Positions 30,955 through 42,061 of a stretch of 64,000 nucleotides of DNA are shown in pieces; position 1 is the first letter of the stretch; every line of letters starts with the position of its first letter. The DNA is taken from the NCBI GenBank assembly GCA_900128585.1, contig LT642146.1, positions 24,336 to 88,335 of the forward strand. Direction: 5' to 3'. The position numbers and the translations under genes are program-made. The notes beneath the pieces were generated by a model, which was not told the DNA's origin, did no database searches, and saw only the letters and a list, made by a program, of their open reading frames with translations. This stretch comes from Stramenopiles sp. TOSAG23-3 (taxonomy: Eukaryota > Sar).

Positions 30955-32565
30955 ATGTCCCTTGTTTTCGATGAGTTCGGGCGCCCGTTCATTATTATGC
31001 GTGACCAGGGAAAACAAGCCCGTTTGAAAGGTTTGGAAGCGCAGAAGGCGAACATCCTTGCCGCCCGCTGCGTCTCTATGATCCTTCGCAGTTCCCTCGG
31101 CCCGAAAGGGATGGACAAGATGATGGTCGACCAAGACGGGGAAGTCACCGTCACCAACGACGGGGCCACTATTTTGCAGAAGATGGACGTAGAGCACGAA
31201 ATTGCCAGGCTTATGGTCGAACTTTCCACATCGCAGGACGACCAGATCGGGGACGGGACCACTGGCGTTGTCGTCCTGGCGGGAGCGTTGCTAGAGCAAG
31301 CCGAATACCTGCTAGACAAGGGCCTCCACCCCGTCCGCATCGCGGACGGCTTCGACGCCGCGTGCGAAGACGTCGTAAAGCACCTTGCCAGCATCTCCGA
31401 CATCGTAGAGTGGGACGCCGACAACACCCAGCCGCTCTTGGACACGGCCAACACCACGCTCGGTTCCAAAATCGTCAACCGGTACCGCACGCAGATGGCT
31501 AAGATCGCGACCGATGCCGTGCTTTCGGTGGCAGACTTAGAAAGGAAGGATGTGAACTTTGATCTTATCAAAATGGAAGGCAAGGTCGGGGGGACCTTGG
31601 AGGACACGCAGTTGGTGCATGGGATTTGCATCGACAAAGAAATCTCCCACCCGCAGATGGACAAGGAAATCACGGACGCGAAAATAGCGATATTGACGTG
31701 CCCGTTCGAGCCGCCGAAACCAAAGACCAAGCACAAGCTTGATATCAAAACCGCGGAGGCGTACACCAAGCTCGCCGAAGCCGAGGCGAAGTATTTCACC
31801 GACATGGTGGGCAAGGTCAAGGACAGCGGCGCCAACATGGTCATCTGCCAGTGGGGGTTCGACGACGAAGCCAACCACTTGCTGTTGCAAAACAAACTCC
31901 CCGCCGTGCGATGGGTAGGGGGCGTGGAACTTGAGCTGATTGCCGTCGCCACCGGCGGCCGCATCGTCCCTCGTTTCGAAGAGCTTACGCCGGAAAAGCT
32001 GGGATCGGCCGGAATAGTACGCGAAGAGTGCTTCGGCACCACCAAGGACCGCATGTTATTTATTGAAAAGTGTGAAAACTCCAAGGCCGTCTCCGTACTC
32101 GTTCGTGGGGGAAACAAAATGGTCGTCGAAGAGGGAAAGCGCAGTCTGCACGACGCCATGTGCGTTGTTCGTAACTTGATCGTCGACAACCGCATCGTTT
32201 ACGGTGGAGGCAGCGCCGAAATCGCGTGCTCCTTGAGGGTCCACGAGCTTGCCGATAGTGTTGGCGGGATCGAGCAGTACGCCATTCGCGCGTTCGCCGA
32301 CGCGTTGGACGACATCCCAATGGCCCTGGCAGAGAACAGTGGGCTCTCCCCAATCACTTCGTTGTCCAAAGTTAAATCCAAACAAATTCGTGAAAAGAAT
32401 CCATTCCTAGGCATCGATTGCTTGAACAAAGGCACAAACGATATGAAGGTCCAACGTGTTTACGAAACGTTGATAGGTAAGCAACAACAGGTAATGTTGG
32501 CGACGCAAATTGTTAAGATGATTTTGAAAATTGATGACGTTATCATGAACGGTGCCTACGCATAA
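30955..32565 (+). CDS. CCT5: T-complex chaperonin subunit epsilon (CCT5)
   Basis: Product of 536 residues starting [12 protein letters not shown] at an ATG in CACCACCATG context; family length is about 540. It is one of eight subunits of the cytosolic TRiC/CCT ring that folds actin, tubulin and WD proteins. The group II chaperonin ATPase motifs are intact: [10 protein letters not shown] (48-57), TNDGAT (67-72), [12 protein letters not shown] (99-110) and [13 protein letters not shown] near residue 415. The N-terminal [10 protein letters not shown] and the apical segment [20 protein letters not shown] favour epsilon over the other subunits. The gene is GC-rich with strong codon bias, as expected of a highly expressed gene. 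It is convergent with NOP14. Confidence 0.96.
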   Translation: MSLVFDEFGRPFIIMRDQGKQARLKGLEAQKANILAARCVSMILRSSLGPKGMDKMMVDQDGEVTVTNDGATILQKMDVEHEIARLMVELSTSQDDQIGDGTTGVVVLAGALLEQAEYLLDKGLHPVRIADGFDAACEDVVKHLASISDIVEWDADNTQPLLDTANTTLGSKIVNRYRTQMAKIATDAVLSVADLERKDVNFDLIKMEGKVGGTLEDTQLVHGICIDKEISHPQMDKEITDAKIAILTCPFEPPKPKTKHKLDIKTAEAYTKLAEAEAKYFTDMVGKVKDSGANMVICQWGFDDEANHLLLQNKLPAVRWVGGVELELIAVATGGRIVPRFEELTPEKLGSAGIVREECFGTTKDRMLFIEKCENSKAVSVLVRGGNKMVVEEGKRSLHDAMCVVRNLIVDNRIVYGGGSAEIACSLRVHELADSVGGIEQYAIRAFADALDDIPMALAENSGLSPITSLSKVKSKQIREKNPFLGIDCLNKGTNDMKVQRVYETLIGKQQQVMLATQIVKMILKIDDVIMNGAYA

Positions 32566-32915
32566 GAAAAAAACTAGGTGTTTTTCAAAAAAAATGTTAA
32601 AAAAAAAACATATGTTGTTGCGACCGCACGCGTATCAGGATTTCAAGATTGATCAAGGCACATAAAAATATTCAAAAAGTTAAATTAAGAGTAATTCTTA
32701 TCATACTTTCTTAATACTAAAAGTACATTAAGAACGTACACACATTTCTTCTAAAACATATGTTAACTTATCCATATTTAAAAATGGACGAAAGGAGCAG
32801 ATTCATTTTCGCGGTACATGAGGAAGATAAATTTTAATTTTATATGGCATCGCCAATTTGTTGTTTTTAATTTTTAAATTTAATCATGCTGATCGTATTT
32901 TGTTCAGCGCACAAG
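32566..32915. other. Convergent spacer with interspersed element
   Basis: Between the CCT5 and NOP14 stops. Holds a GGAGCAGATTCA module (32784-32838) followed by a diverged GCCAATTTG core, and two copies of AACATATGTT (about 32608 and 32756) in an AT-rich background. Confidence 0.7.
32784..32838. repeat. GGAGCAGATTCA interspersed element, copy 2
   Basis: Matches the reverse complement of 17787-17845 and the forward strand of 39324-39375 with only scattered substitutions (core ATGGACxAAAGGAGCAGATTC, then TTTCGCGGTA). It lies about 80 bp past the NOP14 stop and about 220 bp past the CCT5 stop. Confidence 0.8.
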
Positions 32916-35569
32916 TTAAAAAGCCTTTACTTTCTTCTTCCGTCTCCCCGCCTTCATGCCGCCTCCATGGCCCGTCCCATCCTTGACTGCCTGCTTGAAG
33001 CCTGCCTGTTGCTTGTCCAAGAAATCGATAACGCTGTTGTACTTCTTCTTCGTCTCTTCTTCCCATTCCAAATCTTTTTGGTGGGCTTCACGGGCAATGT
33101 ATAGGGCGTCCTTCCTGATCTCGCGCGCGGCGCCTTTACGCTCTCGGGCAATTTGTTTCTTCAACTTCTTGATCTCGGCACGCTCTTTATTTGGATCGTT
33201 GTCCTTTCTCACTATGTACTCTTCGTCGAACATCGGGCGGTATTGCACAATTGCCTTCGGGCGTTGCACCTCTTTTTGCATGAGCAGCGGCGCTCGGGAT
33301 TTCAACGACGCCGAGAGGCACATAGACAGTTTACCCCCCAGCGTCTCTTCCAGCTGAGACAGGGCGTCCGGGTATTTTCCAACCTTTTTCCCCATGTCCT
33401 TCGGCAGTTTCAACACGTGCCCGACCACCGGGCTTAAATTCGAAAACATCTCTGGCAACGCGGAGTTCGAGCCGTACATAGTCAGCGCAGTGGTGAGCAG
33501 GGAGAGCGTCGCGCCGATGGTCCCGCAACAGATGGCCGAACTGGAGACTTTTTTCTCCGTAGATCGAAAGAAGCACCTCAGCGACACCTGCACAGGCGTA
33601 TTGATCCCTGATCTTGACCGCCCCCCCCCCCCTTTTGGAACGCTTTTTTACGCAACCAGCCCAAGTGCGCGGCGGCAAGCGGCGGGCAGCGGGCCAGGAT
33701 ATTATTTACATTTAGCAATACGGAATCGTCCGCTTTGCTCTTCTTTGCGTCGATACACAGTCGCGCCACGGTGGCAGACAGAAAATTGATTGCCTCGGGA
33801 GCCAGGCGACGCGCGCTCTCACCAAAGTACATTTGCAGCCCTGAAAGGAATATGCCCGCAGCGAGGTCTTTGGGGCCGCGCACGGGACACTGCGTGAGCA
33901 GCTGGCCAAACAGAAGAACCGCGGGGGTGGTTATAGGGTGACGAAAATCAGACACTGGGAAGAGGACGCCCAGCATTTTCAAAGCGAGCAACTCGCCACC
34001 GCTCGGCCAACAGCGCAGCCTTACGTCCTTTTCGCCATAATCTCCCCCTCCCCCCTGGGCGGCGAATTTTCTGGCGCGGGTTACGTGCACCGTCGCACGT
34101 TTCTGGATAAGCTCCAGCATGTCGCGGTACGCGTTAACGCACACGACCGGTGAATCTTGCAGCAGTTTGTACATGACAACGCACAACTTGTCAAAGTAGT
34201 CCTTCCCCGCGGCCGGGAAGGCCTTCATCTTCGTGACGTAGGCAAGCAGGAGCGTAAAGAGCTTCCCGAGCTTTCCTCGGTTTTCGGCCCTCAGGTGAAT
34301 GGAGGTCAGTTTATGAATGCGCGAGAACACAAGGAAAAGTTTCTCCCCAGTGCCTTCCCTGTTTGGGGGGCACCATCGGTTGATCACTCGGTCCAGTCTT
34401 TCCAGCGTCGCGGGGCATTCCAGCACGTACGGAAGCTCCTCGGCAGGGTCGTACTCCCCGGCGTCCTCTTCCCGCTCGATTTCCTTGCGGATCTCCTCGT
34501 CTTCCTTTTCGCTGTCAAACCCTTCGTCGGACGACGCGTCTTCCCCCTTCAAGTCATCGTTGTCCACCGCATAGTTTACCCCCAAATCATCGCCCCGCAT
34601 AGGCTTCGCAGAAGCCGTTTCGTCCCCATCTTCGGACATTCGCTTCAACCTCGCGGCCTCCATTTTTTCAAGGCGCTCCTTTTCCTCTTTCGCTTTCTCT
34701 TCCTCCGTTTTCATGCGATCGCTGGCGGCGGCTCGCGCGTCAAAGACCAGGCCTCGGCGAATTTCGTCGTACTCCGAGTATGCATCTTTTTCCTCCGGTT
34801 CTCGCTTTCGCTTTTTCCCATCCTTGTTCGCCAATCGCGCAAACATTTCCTGGCGCTCTTGCTCCTTGGTTGGCCGAAAGTCCAAAAGGCCGCGAATGCC
34901 ATCCAGCTGGTCGTCGAGAGACTCCATTTCCCGCTCGTCGTGCGCCTTTTGGCGAGCCCGCTCGGCCCTGTACTTCTTGCTTTTCGCGATAAGCTCTGCG
35001 TAAATTTCCTCCTTCGTTTTCATGGAGCCGTCCGGCCTGAGCTTTTCAGAGCCACCCCCGAAGTGCAGCTGCTCCACCACTTCTGCGCTGAGGCCCGCGT
35101 CGTCCTCGTCGCTATCGTCCTGCCCAAGGCCGCCGCTGAGCATTCCGCCGGCGAGGGGCTTTCCTTTGTGGGTGAGCTGCGTGCCGTCATTGGCATCGTC
35201 GTAGTCGTCCCGAAGGTTGAACTTGTTCCCTTTGAACCTTTGCTTTTGCAGCTTGATGAACCTGGCCAGGTCCTTTTCCTCCTGGGTGACGTCCTTTCTA
35301 TCTTCCCCGAACCGCTTGTCCACGAACTGGTTGACCTTTCCTCGTTGTTTCATCTCTTCCAGGAGCGTCTCATCTCTAGATTTTTTCTCCCTCGTCCTCG
35401 CCTCGGACACGTTCCTCTTCGAGCCTTTAATTTTACGCCCAAGGACGTCCTGCTTCGATCGTTTGTTATTCTGAATGTCGAATGGGTTCGCCTTTGCTTT
35501 AGCAAACGCATCGAACTTCTTCCCAGCCGACGAAGGGTTGTACGACTTTGCCCTCTTCTTCTTTCCCAT
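32916..35569 (-). CDS. NOP14: NOP14-like small-subunit processome protein, frame broken at G12 run
   Basis: NOP14 is a nucleolar protein needed for 18S rRNA maturation and 40S assembly. The main frame starts at 35569 (MGKKKRAKSYNPSSAGKKFD) and carries the family features: NPFDIQNNKRSKQDVLGRKI, FVDKRFGED and EEKDLARFIKLQKQRFKG near the N-terminus, an acidic middle, then a helical domain from EYDPAEELPYVLECP. It runs out of frame at 33621-33632, a run of 12 C on the plus strand (G12 in the gene). The C-terminal part continues in another frame to 32916 with PKAIVQYRPMFDEEY, GAAREIRKDALYIAREAHQK and a Lys-rich end, all typical of NOP14. The joined length, about 883 residues, fits the family (human about 857). 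A homopolymer sequencing error is the simplest reading. I give no corrected sequence. Confidence 0.9.
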
Positions 35570-36789
35570 CGTGGTGTTGGTGTTGGTGGTGGTTCTGGTC
35601 GGTTTTACGTTCGGCAGCGCTTCGTACGAGAAGATAATCCAGACTCTTTCTGCCTCTTGCTATTTTTCTGTTTATAATTTCTATATTTGTTAAGAGCTCC
35701 AACTCACACATTAAAATTATCTTCGTCGATTTTTTAACCTAATAACCTCTTCTTTTCTTTCATTCATATTTATTGGCTCATAATAAAATAATAATAATAC
35801 GATGTGCAATTATTATAAAAAAAAATACCCGCCGGTAGTACATTATACACCGTACAGTATTGAGTTCATAAAGTAGAGTATTTTTATTATCATTCATTTT
35901 TTTGTTGTTGTTGTTGGTTGTGTGTTGTTGTTGTGTGATGATGAGGAGTGTCTTTTTCTTTTTCTTCTTCTCTCCTCTCTCTCTCTCTCTCTCCTCCTCC
36001 TCCTATTTTATTATTAATAATAATATTTCTTTCTTCTATTTCTCTTTTTCTTTCTTCTTTCTTCTTTTGTCTTTCTTCTTCTTTTGTCTTTCTTCTTTCT
36101 TTCTTCTTTCTTCTTTCTTTTTTTCTTTTTTTTCGCACACTTTTTTTTTTTAAGATATAAATAACAACAGACATTCGGTACGGTATCTGGTATAATAAAA
36201 TACCTCTCTCCGTGGTACTACGCACTACGTAATATATAGTCTAGTCTAATAATAGTATTATATACATATTTTTATCATCGTCTTCTCGTTCTTCGATTAT
36301 TTATATAAAAAATAATATTGTGGACATGAATTCGGGTTATTAAAATATTCAAGCTTAGCTTAAAAATGGATTAAATGGACAATAATAAAAAGTAATATTT
36401 ATTCCATCCATCATACGGTAGAAGATTGAATCGGCCGCCGGGGAGACGGGGAGAGTATTTATATTTATATTTTATATACCGACACCGTACGATAATAAAG
36501 ACGACTAATTAGGAGATAGGGTTAACAGCAGCTACTATGGTTGGTTATTAGAAGAAAAAAAAAATTAAAAAAATAATTATTATTATTATTATTCTTCCCA
36601 TATTTTTTATTTATACAATGTATTACATATATATAACTAGATTTGTTTCATAGAAAAATAATCCACACACGCCAACACGAGAGTTATCTGCATAGAAAAT
36701 GAACGGGCGTATGATAACATTCGAAAAGAGACGCGAATCATAGTGTATATAATATACTTTGAAAAGTGTTTGTTTGTTTGTTTGCCACC
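35570..36789. other. Divergent spacer with pyrimidine-rich tracts
   Basis: Between the NOP14 and NSUN2 starts. Contains TTG repeats (35901-35930), a CT/TTC-rich tract on the plus strand (35955-36130) and an ATT repeat (about 36567-36592). A possible NSUN2 leader with a TTTG repeat precedes 36790. No gene is seen. Confidence 0.6.
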
Positions 36790-39188
36790 ATGGAGTTCCC
36801 AGTTACTTTAGGCAAGGAAAAGTGGTCCCAGCGGCAGCTAAAAGCGTATGAGGTGCAGCAGCGGCAAAAACTAAGTTGGAAGAAGAAAAAGCGAAAGTAT
36901 GTCCCGGACGGTACCACGAAACAGGAAAAGAATCAGAAACGGCGCATTAAGACCAAAGAAAAGCTGAAGAAACAGCGGATGTTGCAAACGTACGACCGGC
37001 GTGTACAAGGTTTGGACAGGTTTGGCGACGAAGAGGACGAAGTTGCCGTGAACAAACTGTGGGTCGACTTTTACAAGGCGCAAAAGCTAACTCGGTCTCC
37101 AGCTGAGTTCAAAGAGTTCATAAGGGCCATGTCAACGCCATTGCCCGTCACGTTCCGGGTTGAAGACATTTGCCCGGTGTACCTAGGAGCAAAGACGCGC
37201 ATGGACTCGGACGAGTTTCAGTTCAAAGGGTCGTTTATCGAAGCCTCGGGGCGCGTCCTTAAGACGATCGTGGAGCCTCTCCGTATTGTACAAAATTCAT
37301 GGAAAATCAATGCCGATCGGTCAGGGCTTCAACGGACGGAATCGTTGAGGCCGCTGTACAAGTTTGTCACCCGAGAAATGCGGCTGGGGCATATTTCAAG
37401 GCAAGAAGAAGCCAGCATGGTCCCAGTGCACGTCTTGGAACGCATTATGGCGACGGAGAAGGCGGCGGCGAAAGCGCCCATGATTCTGGACATGTGCTGC
37501 TGCCCCGGGTCGAAGTCTCGCCAAATGCTATCCGTTTTGCGCAGCAGCCTGAAGGGGAAGGGGTGCCTGGTAGCGAACGATTCCGACGCGAAGCGTATAG
37601 TAAACATGGTGAAGCAAATGGAGCGCATGGGTTCCGAGAACCTTTTGGTGACCTGTGAACGCGGGGAAGATTTGCTGGGGAAGAGGACGTGCCCTGCACT
37701 GGCGACGGGACATTTCGCAAAGCCCCGGCCTTGTGGCCGAAATGGCACCCTGCAAACGGGCTTGCGATGCACCGGCTGCAGCTCCAGATTGCTCTCCATG
37801 GGTATTCCTTAGTCAAGCCAGGGGGCGTCTTCGTGTACTCTACCTGCTCCTTGAACCCTTTGGAAAACGAAGCCGTCGTTGCTACGATAATCGAGGAGAC
37901 CTCGTTTGGTTGCGATTTGTTGTCGGTGAAGGACTTGCTTCAAAATAGCGTGTTGACGGAGGACGGGGTGACCGACTGGGTGTTGGACGGAAAAGAGTGG
38001 GGGGATGAAAAATCGCACCACAGTATTCTGCCGCCGTCTCAGCGCGGCCTCTCCTCCAAGAGGCGCGCGCGACTAGACAAGCGGCTTAGGAAGACGGCTC
38101 GTTTGATGCCGCACAAGAGCGGCACAGGGGGCTTCTACATTGCCGTGTTTCGGAAAACAAAACCCTGGTCCATGGGTGCGGCAAGTGCAGCCGGTGAAAG
38201 TGGCGCGTCGAGTGCGTGCCAAGAGCTGGACGAGGCCAGCGCATTGAATTTACTAAAGAATAGAATGGGATTCAAAGCGACGTCGTCTTCGGAAGCGAAA
38301 AGCGGCATTTGCCTGTACCCAGTTGATGGCAAAGAATTGAAAATGTTAAGGCGCAAATTCGATTTCGCGAGCGTGGGCACCGAGGAAGGGAGGGCTTTGG
38401 TCACCACCAATCCACAGTCCCGCAGAGAGAACTTTGAAGAAGATGACAAACCGTTCAACATGGTCTCGCAGGCCGCCAACAAACTCTTGGGCACGCTTCT
38501 GTCGAGCGAGGTTGCAGTAATTCACGCAGGGGTGTCTGTGCTTACGCGGCAGGCCCCCAACGATTACGACCATGGTGACTCAACGAGCGCGTTCTATGAA
38601 GCCAGCGAATATTGCCTTGTGCCCGACGGCATATGCCCATTTTTACCAGAAATTAATGCCCGGAAAATGTTAGTGTCTTTGCGTGATTTTGCGTTGCTGA
38701 TTCATTTGCAGCTAAACGATTCCGGTTCCTCTGGCCTATCGGCAAAAACGTTGGGAGGCACTTTGTCGTCAAACCTTTTTGAGCTATTGTTATCTGTTTC
38801 GCCCGGCTCGTCCATTGCGGTGTATTTGGACCCAGAACTTTTTGTTAAAAAGGAGATCGCGGGCGACGCGGTGCTTGCTTCGTCCGCAGGCAACAGCACT
38901 GGAGGAAAAAAACGCGTACGACGACGGAAAGTAAAACGTGGATCCGTGGCAAAGAATGCCGGTAGTTCGGGAAGCAATGTGCCAGAAACACTCCACGAAG
39001 TGAAGAAAGGCCCATACCAACCCATGGGCATCGTCCTATTTTCATTGGGCGAATCGTTTCACGTCCTGACACAACAAGATCGACTCGAGAGTTACCAGGA
39101 CTACATCACTTCCTGTTTAGAAAACCCCTTTGCAGGAGATGAAGAGGATGATAGCGAGGATGAAAGCAGTCAGGAAGATGGCGATTAA
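36790..39188 (+). CDS. NSUN2: NSUN2/Trm4-like tRNA cytosine-5 methyltransferase, frame broken
   Basis: The start is the ATG at 36790 in a perfect GCCACCATGG context; the upstream frame opens only with TTG. NSUN2 methylates cytosine C5 in tRNA using S-adenosylmethionine. Frame 1 has a basic N-terminal extension with coiled coil, the NSUN2-type leader (DFYKAQKLTRSPAEFKEFIR) and the SAM-binding motif ILDMCCCPGSKSRQML, with VANDSDAKR after it. At about 37675-37695 the frame changes by one. The second frame resumes at DVPCTGDGTFRK, the motif IV Cys, and continues with LVKPGGVFVYSTCSLNPLENEA, the motif VI catalytic Cys. The residues before DVPC that normally read FDRVLC are missing, so a short segment seems lost as well as the frame. 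The C-terminus is long, with a basic RRRKVKRG patch and an acidic end. Confidence 0.88.
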
Positions 39189-39553
39189 TGCCATGCGTGT
39201 TTCATGTGTTTCGTATGATAAGTTCTTTTTGTTGTCTATAAGAGATAATTTAAAAAAAAAACAAATTATATATGTGTATGAAATTTATAATTAAAATTAC
39301 ATGAAAAGGAACGTAAACCTGTAATGGACAAAAGGGAGCAGATTCACTTACGCGGTACACGAGGAAGAATAAATTTTAATTTACTTAAAATAACAGCCAA
39401 TTTTTTCGTTTATATTGAGAAGTACAAAAGGAGCTAAAAAGTATAAAATAACAGCCAATTTTCTTGTTTTAAAAAAGTAATTTTCTGTATAAATATGATC
39501 TTCTTCATGTAATCATATCGCGAATGTGTACGTCTGCTCCTTGTTTTATAAAT
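39189..39553. repeat. MITE-like element with inverted ends filling a convergent spacer
   Basis: From 39304 an element reads forward with a GGAGCAGATTCAC module (39304-39375), two AACAGCCAATTTT cores (39387-39406, 39445-39470) and a diverged inverted copy of the first module at about 39500-39545 (TCTTCTTCATG ... CTGCTCCTTG). The inverted ends and short length (about 245 bp) with no coding capacity resemble a miniature inverted-repeat transposable element. It occupies most of the gap between the stops of NSUN2 and the ERp29-like gene. Confidence 0.7.
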
Positions 39554-40465
39554 TTAAAGCCTAAACAATGGCTTTACGAACGCTCGCAGTACATCGATTT
39601 CATGTCGAGCATTGGTGTAATCCTCTCGCGAACCAGCTTCACCGACAGCCAAATTTGCAGCATTTAGGGCCTGACTCAAAATACCAACGTCTTTTTTTTC
39701 CCCTTCTAGAAAGCGCTTCATCCAGTAGATGTAGCGTTTACCCAGGTAGTCGTAATTCTCGTTCGGTGATTCTTCCCGTTTCGAGTTCAAAATATTTCCT
39801 ACCTCCTGCATAATTTCATTGCCGTCTTTATTCATTCCTTCTCCTTCCCGCATAAAAACTTCCCTGGTAAATTCAGACGCCAGTTTCTCAACGGTCAATA
39901 GCTCTCCCCTAAACCGTTTTAAGTGATGCAAGATTGTGTCCACGTCGTAGTTTTCCCCCAAATCAACGGCATCACCGTATTCCGTTTGTCCCTCTTTGAA
40001 CAATCGTACGAGGAAGCCAGAGCGTGCAAATACCATACCGTTGGATTTGCAATACTCTGCACGCTCCGTGCAATTCAATTCCAAGCAAATTAATTCACGC
40101 ATTGATTTTAGCTCATGGGCCAAGCTTTGAAATTTCTCCCTTCCTCTCTCAGCCCCCTCGACGTTTCGATAAAGAAGTAGCATGCTGTGCTTCTGAGAGG
40201 TTGACAATATTTCTTCCAGGTTTTCTCGGACGGGGTGGACGGCGGCTACAGCTTTGTCCGTATTGTCGCCCCTGCACTTTCGATTTAAAAACCCACCGCA
40301 TTTTCTCCTAATAGGGCACCAACCATACCCATTTGCGATGCACTTTCCGCACGATATGATCGATTTCGCCCGTACCTTTTTGTTTGAAGAAGTGGTGGGG
40401 TTGGCGGTGGAAGAAGCAAGCACCAGGAAAACCACCAGCCCCAAAAGTTGTAGAAGCACCCGCAT
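39554..40465 (-). CDS. ERp29-like secretory-pathway protein with N-terminal Cys-rich (PSI-like) segment
   Basis: Product of 303 residues starting MRVLLQLLGLVVFLV, a clear signal peptide (to about residue 21). Residues 38-65 are a compact Cys segment (ISCGKCIANGYGWCPIRRKC) similar to a plexin-semaphorin-integrin repeat. Residues about 78-190 look like a thioredoxin fold without a CxxC pair (MLLLYRNVEGAERGREKF, LVRLFKEGQTEYGDAVDL). The C-terminal about 100 residues are helical and match the ERp29 C-domain style (YLGKRYIYWMKRFLEGEK then NAANLAV). ERp29-type proteins are redox-inactive chaperones of the ER lumen. No KDEL-type retention signal is present (it ends LFRL), so secretion or partner-mediated retention is possible. 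Confidence 0.7.
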   Translation of the reverse strand: MRVLLQLLGLVVFLVLASSTANPTTSSNKKVRAKSIISCGKCIANGYGWCPIRRKCGGFLNRKCRGDNTDKAVAAVHPVRENLEEILSTSQKHSMLLLYRNVEGAERGREKFQSLAHELKSMRELICLELNCTERAEYCKSNGMVFARSGFLVRLFKEGQTEYGDAVDLGENYDVDTILHHLKRFRGELLTVEKLASEFTREVFMREGEGMNKDGNEIMQEVGNILNSKREESPNENYDYLGKRYIYWMKRFLEGEKKDVGILSQALNAANLAVGEAGSREDYTNARHEIDVLRAFVKPLFRL

Positions 40466-41032
40466 TAGATCTTGCTGTTCGAATTGATTAAATTGCTGTC
40501 CTTTCCACGATTCGCAAATGTTTTCGGTGTGCTCCTTCGAGATACAATGGTTAATAAATCTAATCTAATATGGAAAGTTGAAAACTGTTGAATAATTAAT
40601 TGTACGTTTTCTCAAATTCAAAATATGATATTATTTATTGAAAAAAATCCTTCTTCTTCTTCTTCTTCTTCTTCTTCTTCCTTTTCTTCTTCTTCCTTTT
40701 CTTCTTGTACCAAGTATAAAAAAAAAGTAGGACTACAAAGTAGGACCATTATTATATAGAAATTTCAATGCTATTTCTATGTATTATGCTTGTAGTATTC
40801 AATAGCTACACGGAAGCATGAAGTGAATGAAGGAAGCGTAGTATAGAGTATTTTAATAATAATAAAAAAGAAATAATATAAAATATTGTATAATTAAAAA
40901 AAAAAGATCCCTCGCTCTCTCGTACACAGTACACGTAATAACTCTAATAATAGACTAACGATGCACTCATATATGTTTTTTAGTTAATAAATACGAAAGC
41001 AAGTATTCCTTCTTCTTCTTCTTCTTCTTCTT

Positions 41033-41063
<31 letters not shown>

Positions 41064-41314
41064 TGATGTCTTTCTTCTGTCTTTCTTCTTCTGTCGTCTT
41101 TCTTCTTCTTTTTCTTTCTTTTCTTATCAAAAAATAAAATGCAGGCGTCTTTTATTCTTCTTTATTTCTAAACGAACGATTGGAGACGAAAATTTTAAAA
41201 CAAATTGCGGGCATATAATGAACGATTTAAACAGCAAAACTTGCACAGCCGAGGAGTATAAAAACTTACGCGTTTCCCTACTTTTCAAACGTTTCCATGC
41301 GGTGACACTTTACA
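40466..41314. other. Divergent spacer with two TTC microsatellites
   Basis: Holds TTC tracts at 40650-40707 and 41008-41062 with related CTTTCTT sequence to about 41130. No gene is seen. Confidence 0.7.
40650..41062. repeat. Paired TTC microsatellites
   Basis: Two TTC arrays (40650-40707 and 41008-41062) about 300 bp apart in one divergent spacer, both pyrimidine-only on the plus strand. Confidence 0.9.
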
Positions 41315-42061
41315 ATGGGTTCGGAAAGCATGCAGAAACGTCGTAAAACACGCACAGCTTACGTCCCTCGTATGGATCCCGGGAGGATCTTTTTGTTTTT
41401 CTTCCTCATATTTTGCGTAGTCGCTGGCATATACTTTGCTTATCGCCCCTCATCGGACCGGCAGAATGCGGGAGCGCAAAACCGAGAGTTTTCAATGATG
41501 GAGTATTCAAAACAAAAACCCATACCATACAAGGAATGGGTGCGCAGAAGGCAAGAGATTGCGTTGAAGCCTCTGCATCCAGCAGCGACTCTGAACAAAA
41601 CAGAAGTTGGAAAATGGATATTTAGAAAAGTGATGATTGACAATGAGTTGAAACCGCAGTATTACAATATCAAAACCCACGAAGTCAAGTGGCTGAAGCC
41701 TCCGAAAGACCTAGCGCACTACGAAGAAGAGCTGGACAAAAATGCCGAAGTAGAAGGTGGAGGTGTCCTTTCTCTCATGGATATCCTCCTTAAACAACGG
41801 GCAGAGATGGATGCGAGAAAGAGTAAAAGCGAACGATCTGATGAAGATGAAGAGGACAGCGACGAGGAAATCGTTACGACAAAAGCGCCTGGCTCTGGAC
41901 GAACAGTTGGAGAAGATAGAAATGACGGTGGATGGGTGTTTTCGCCAAAGGATGTTGTAGCAGAAAAGGAGAAGCGGAACGGCATGAAAATCAAGAAAGA
42001 GGAGGACGCAAAATCTAGAGTGAAAGAAGAGGACGAGAAGAGAAGGAAGAAGCTTACATAG
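41315..42061 (+). CDS. Single-pass membrane protein with WW-like motif
   Basis: Product of 248 residues starting MGSESMQKRRKTRTAY. A basic N-terminus is followed by one strongly hydrophobic segment (about 25-43, IFLFFFLIFCVVAGIYFAY), so it is probably a signal-anchored protein. Residues about 99-131 read like a divergent WW domain (GKWIFRKVMID, then QYYNIKTHEVKWLKPP), with the paired Trp, YYN and final Pro in place. The remainder is a charged, mostly acidic then Lys/Glu helical tail. The family is not recognised. Its last 351 bp lie opposite the end of the receptor-like gene on the minus strand. Confidence 0.72.
   Translation: MGSESMQKRRKTRTAYVPRMDPGRIFLFFFLIFCVVAGIYFAYRPSSDRQNAGAQNREFSMMEYSKQKPIPYKEWVRRRQEIALKPLHPAATLNKTEVGKWIFRKVMIDNELKPQYYNIKTHEVKWLKPPKDLAHYEEELDKNAEVEGGGVLSLMDILLKQRAEMDARKSKSERSDEDEEDSDEEIVTTKAPGSGRTVGEDRNDGGWVFSPKDVVAEKEKRNGMKIKKEEDAKSRVKEEDEKRRKKLT

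Noticed and set aside
30918-32195. 425-codon minus-strand frame opposite CCT5
   Set aside because: Mirror of a strongly codon-biased conserved gene; the Ser/Thr-rich product has no recognisable features.
34157-35677. 506-codon plus-strand frame opposite NOP14
   Set aside because: Antisense to conserved NOP14 sequence; the Leu/Val/Phe-rich product reflects antisense Glu/Lys codons.
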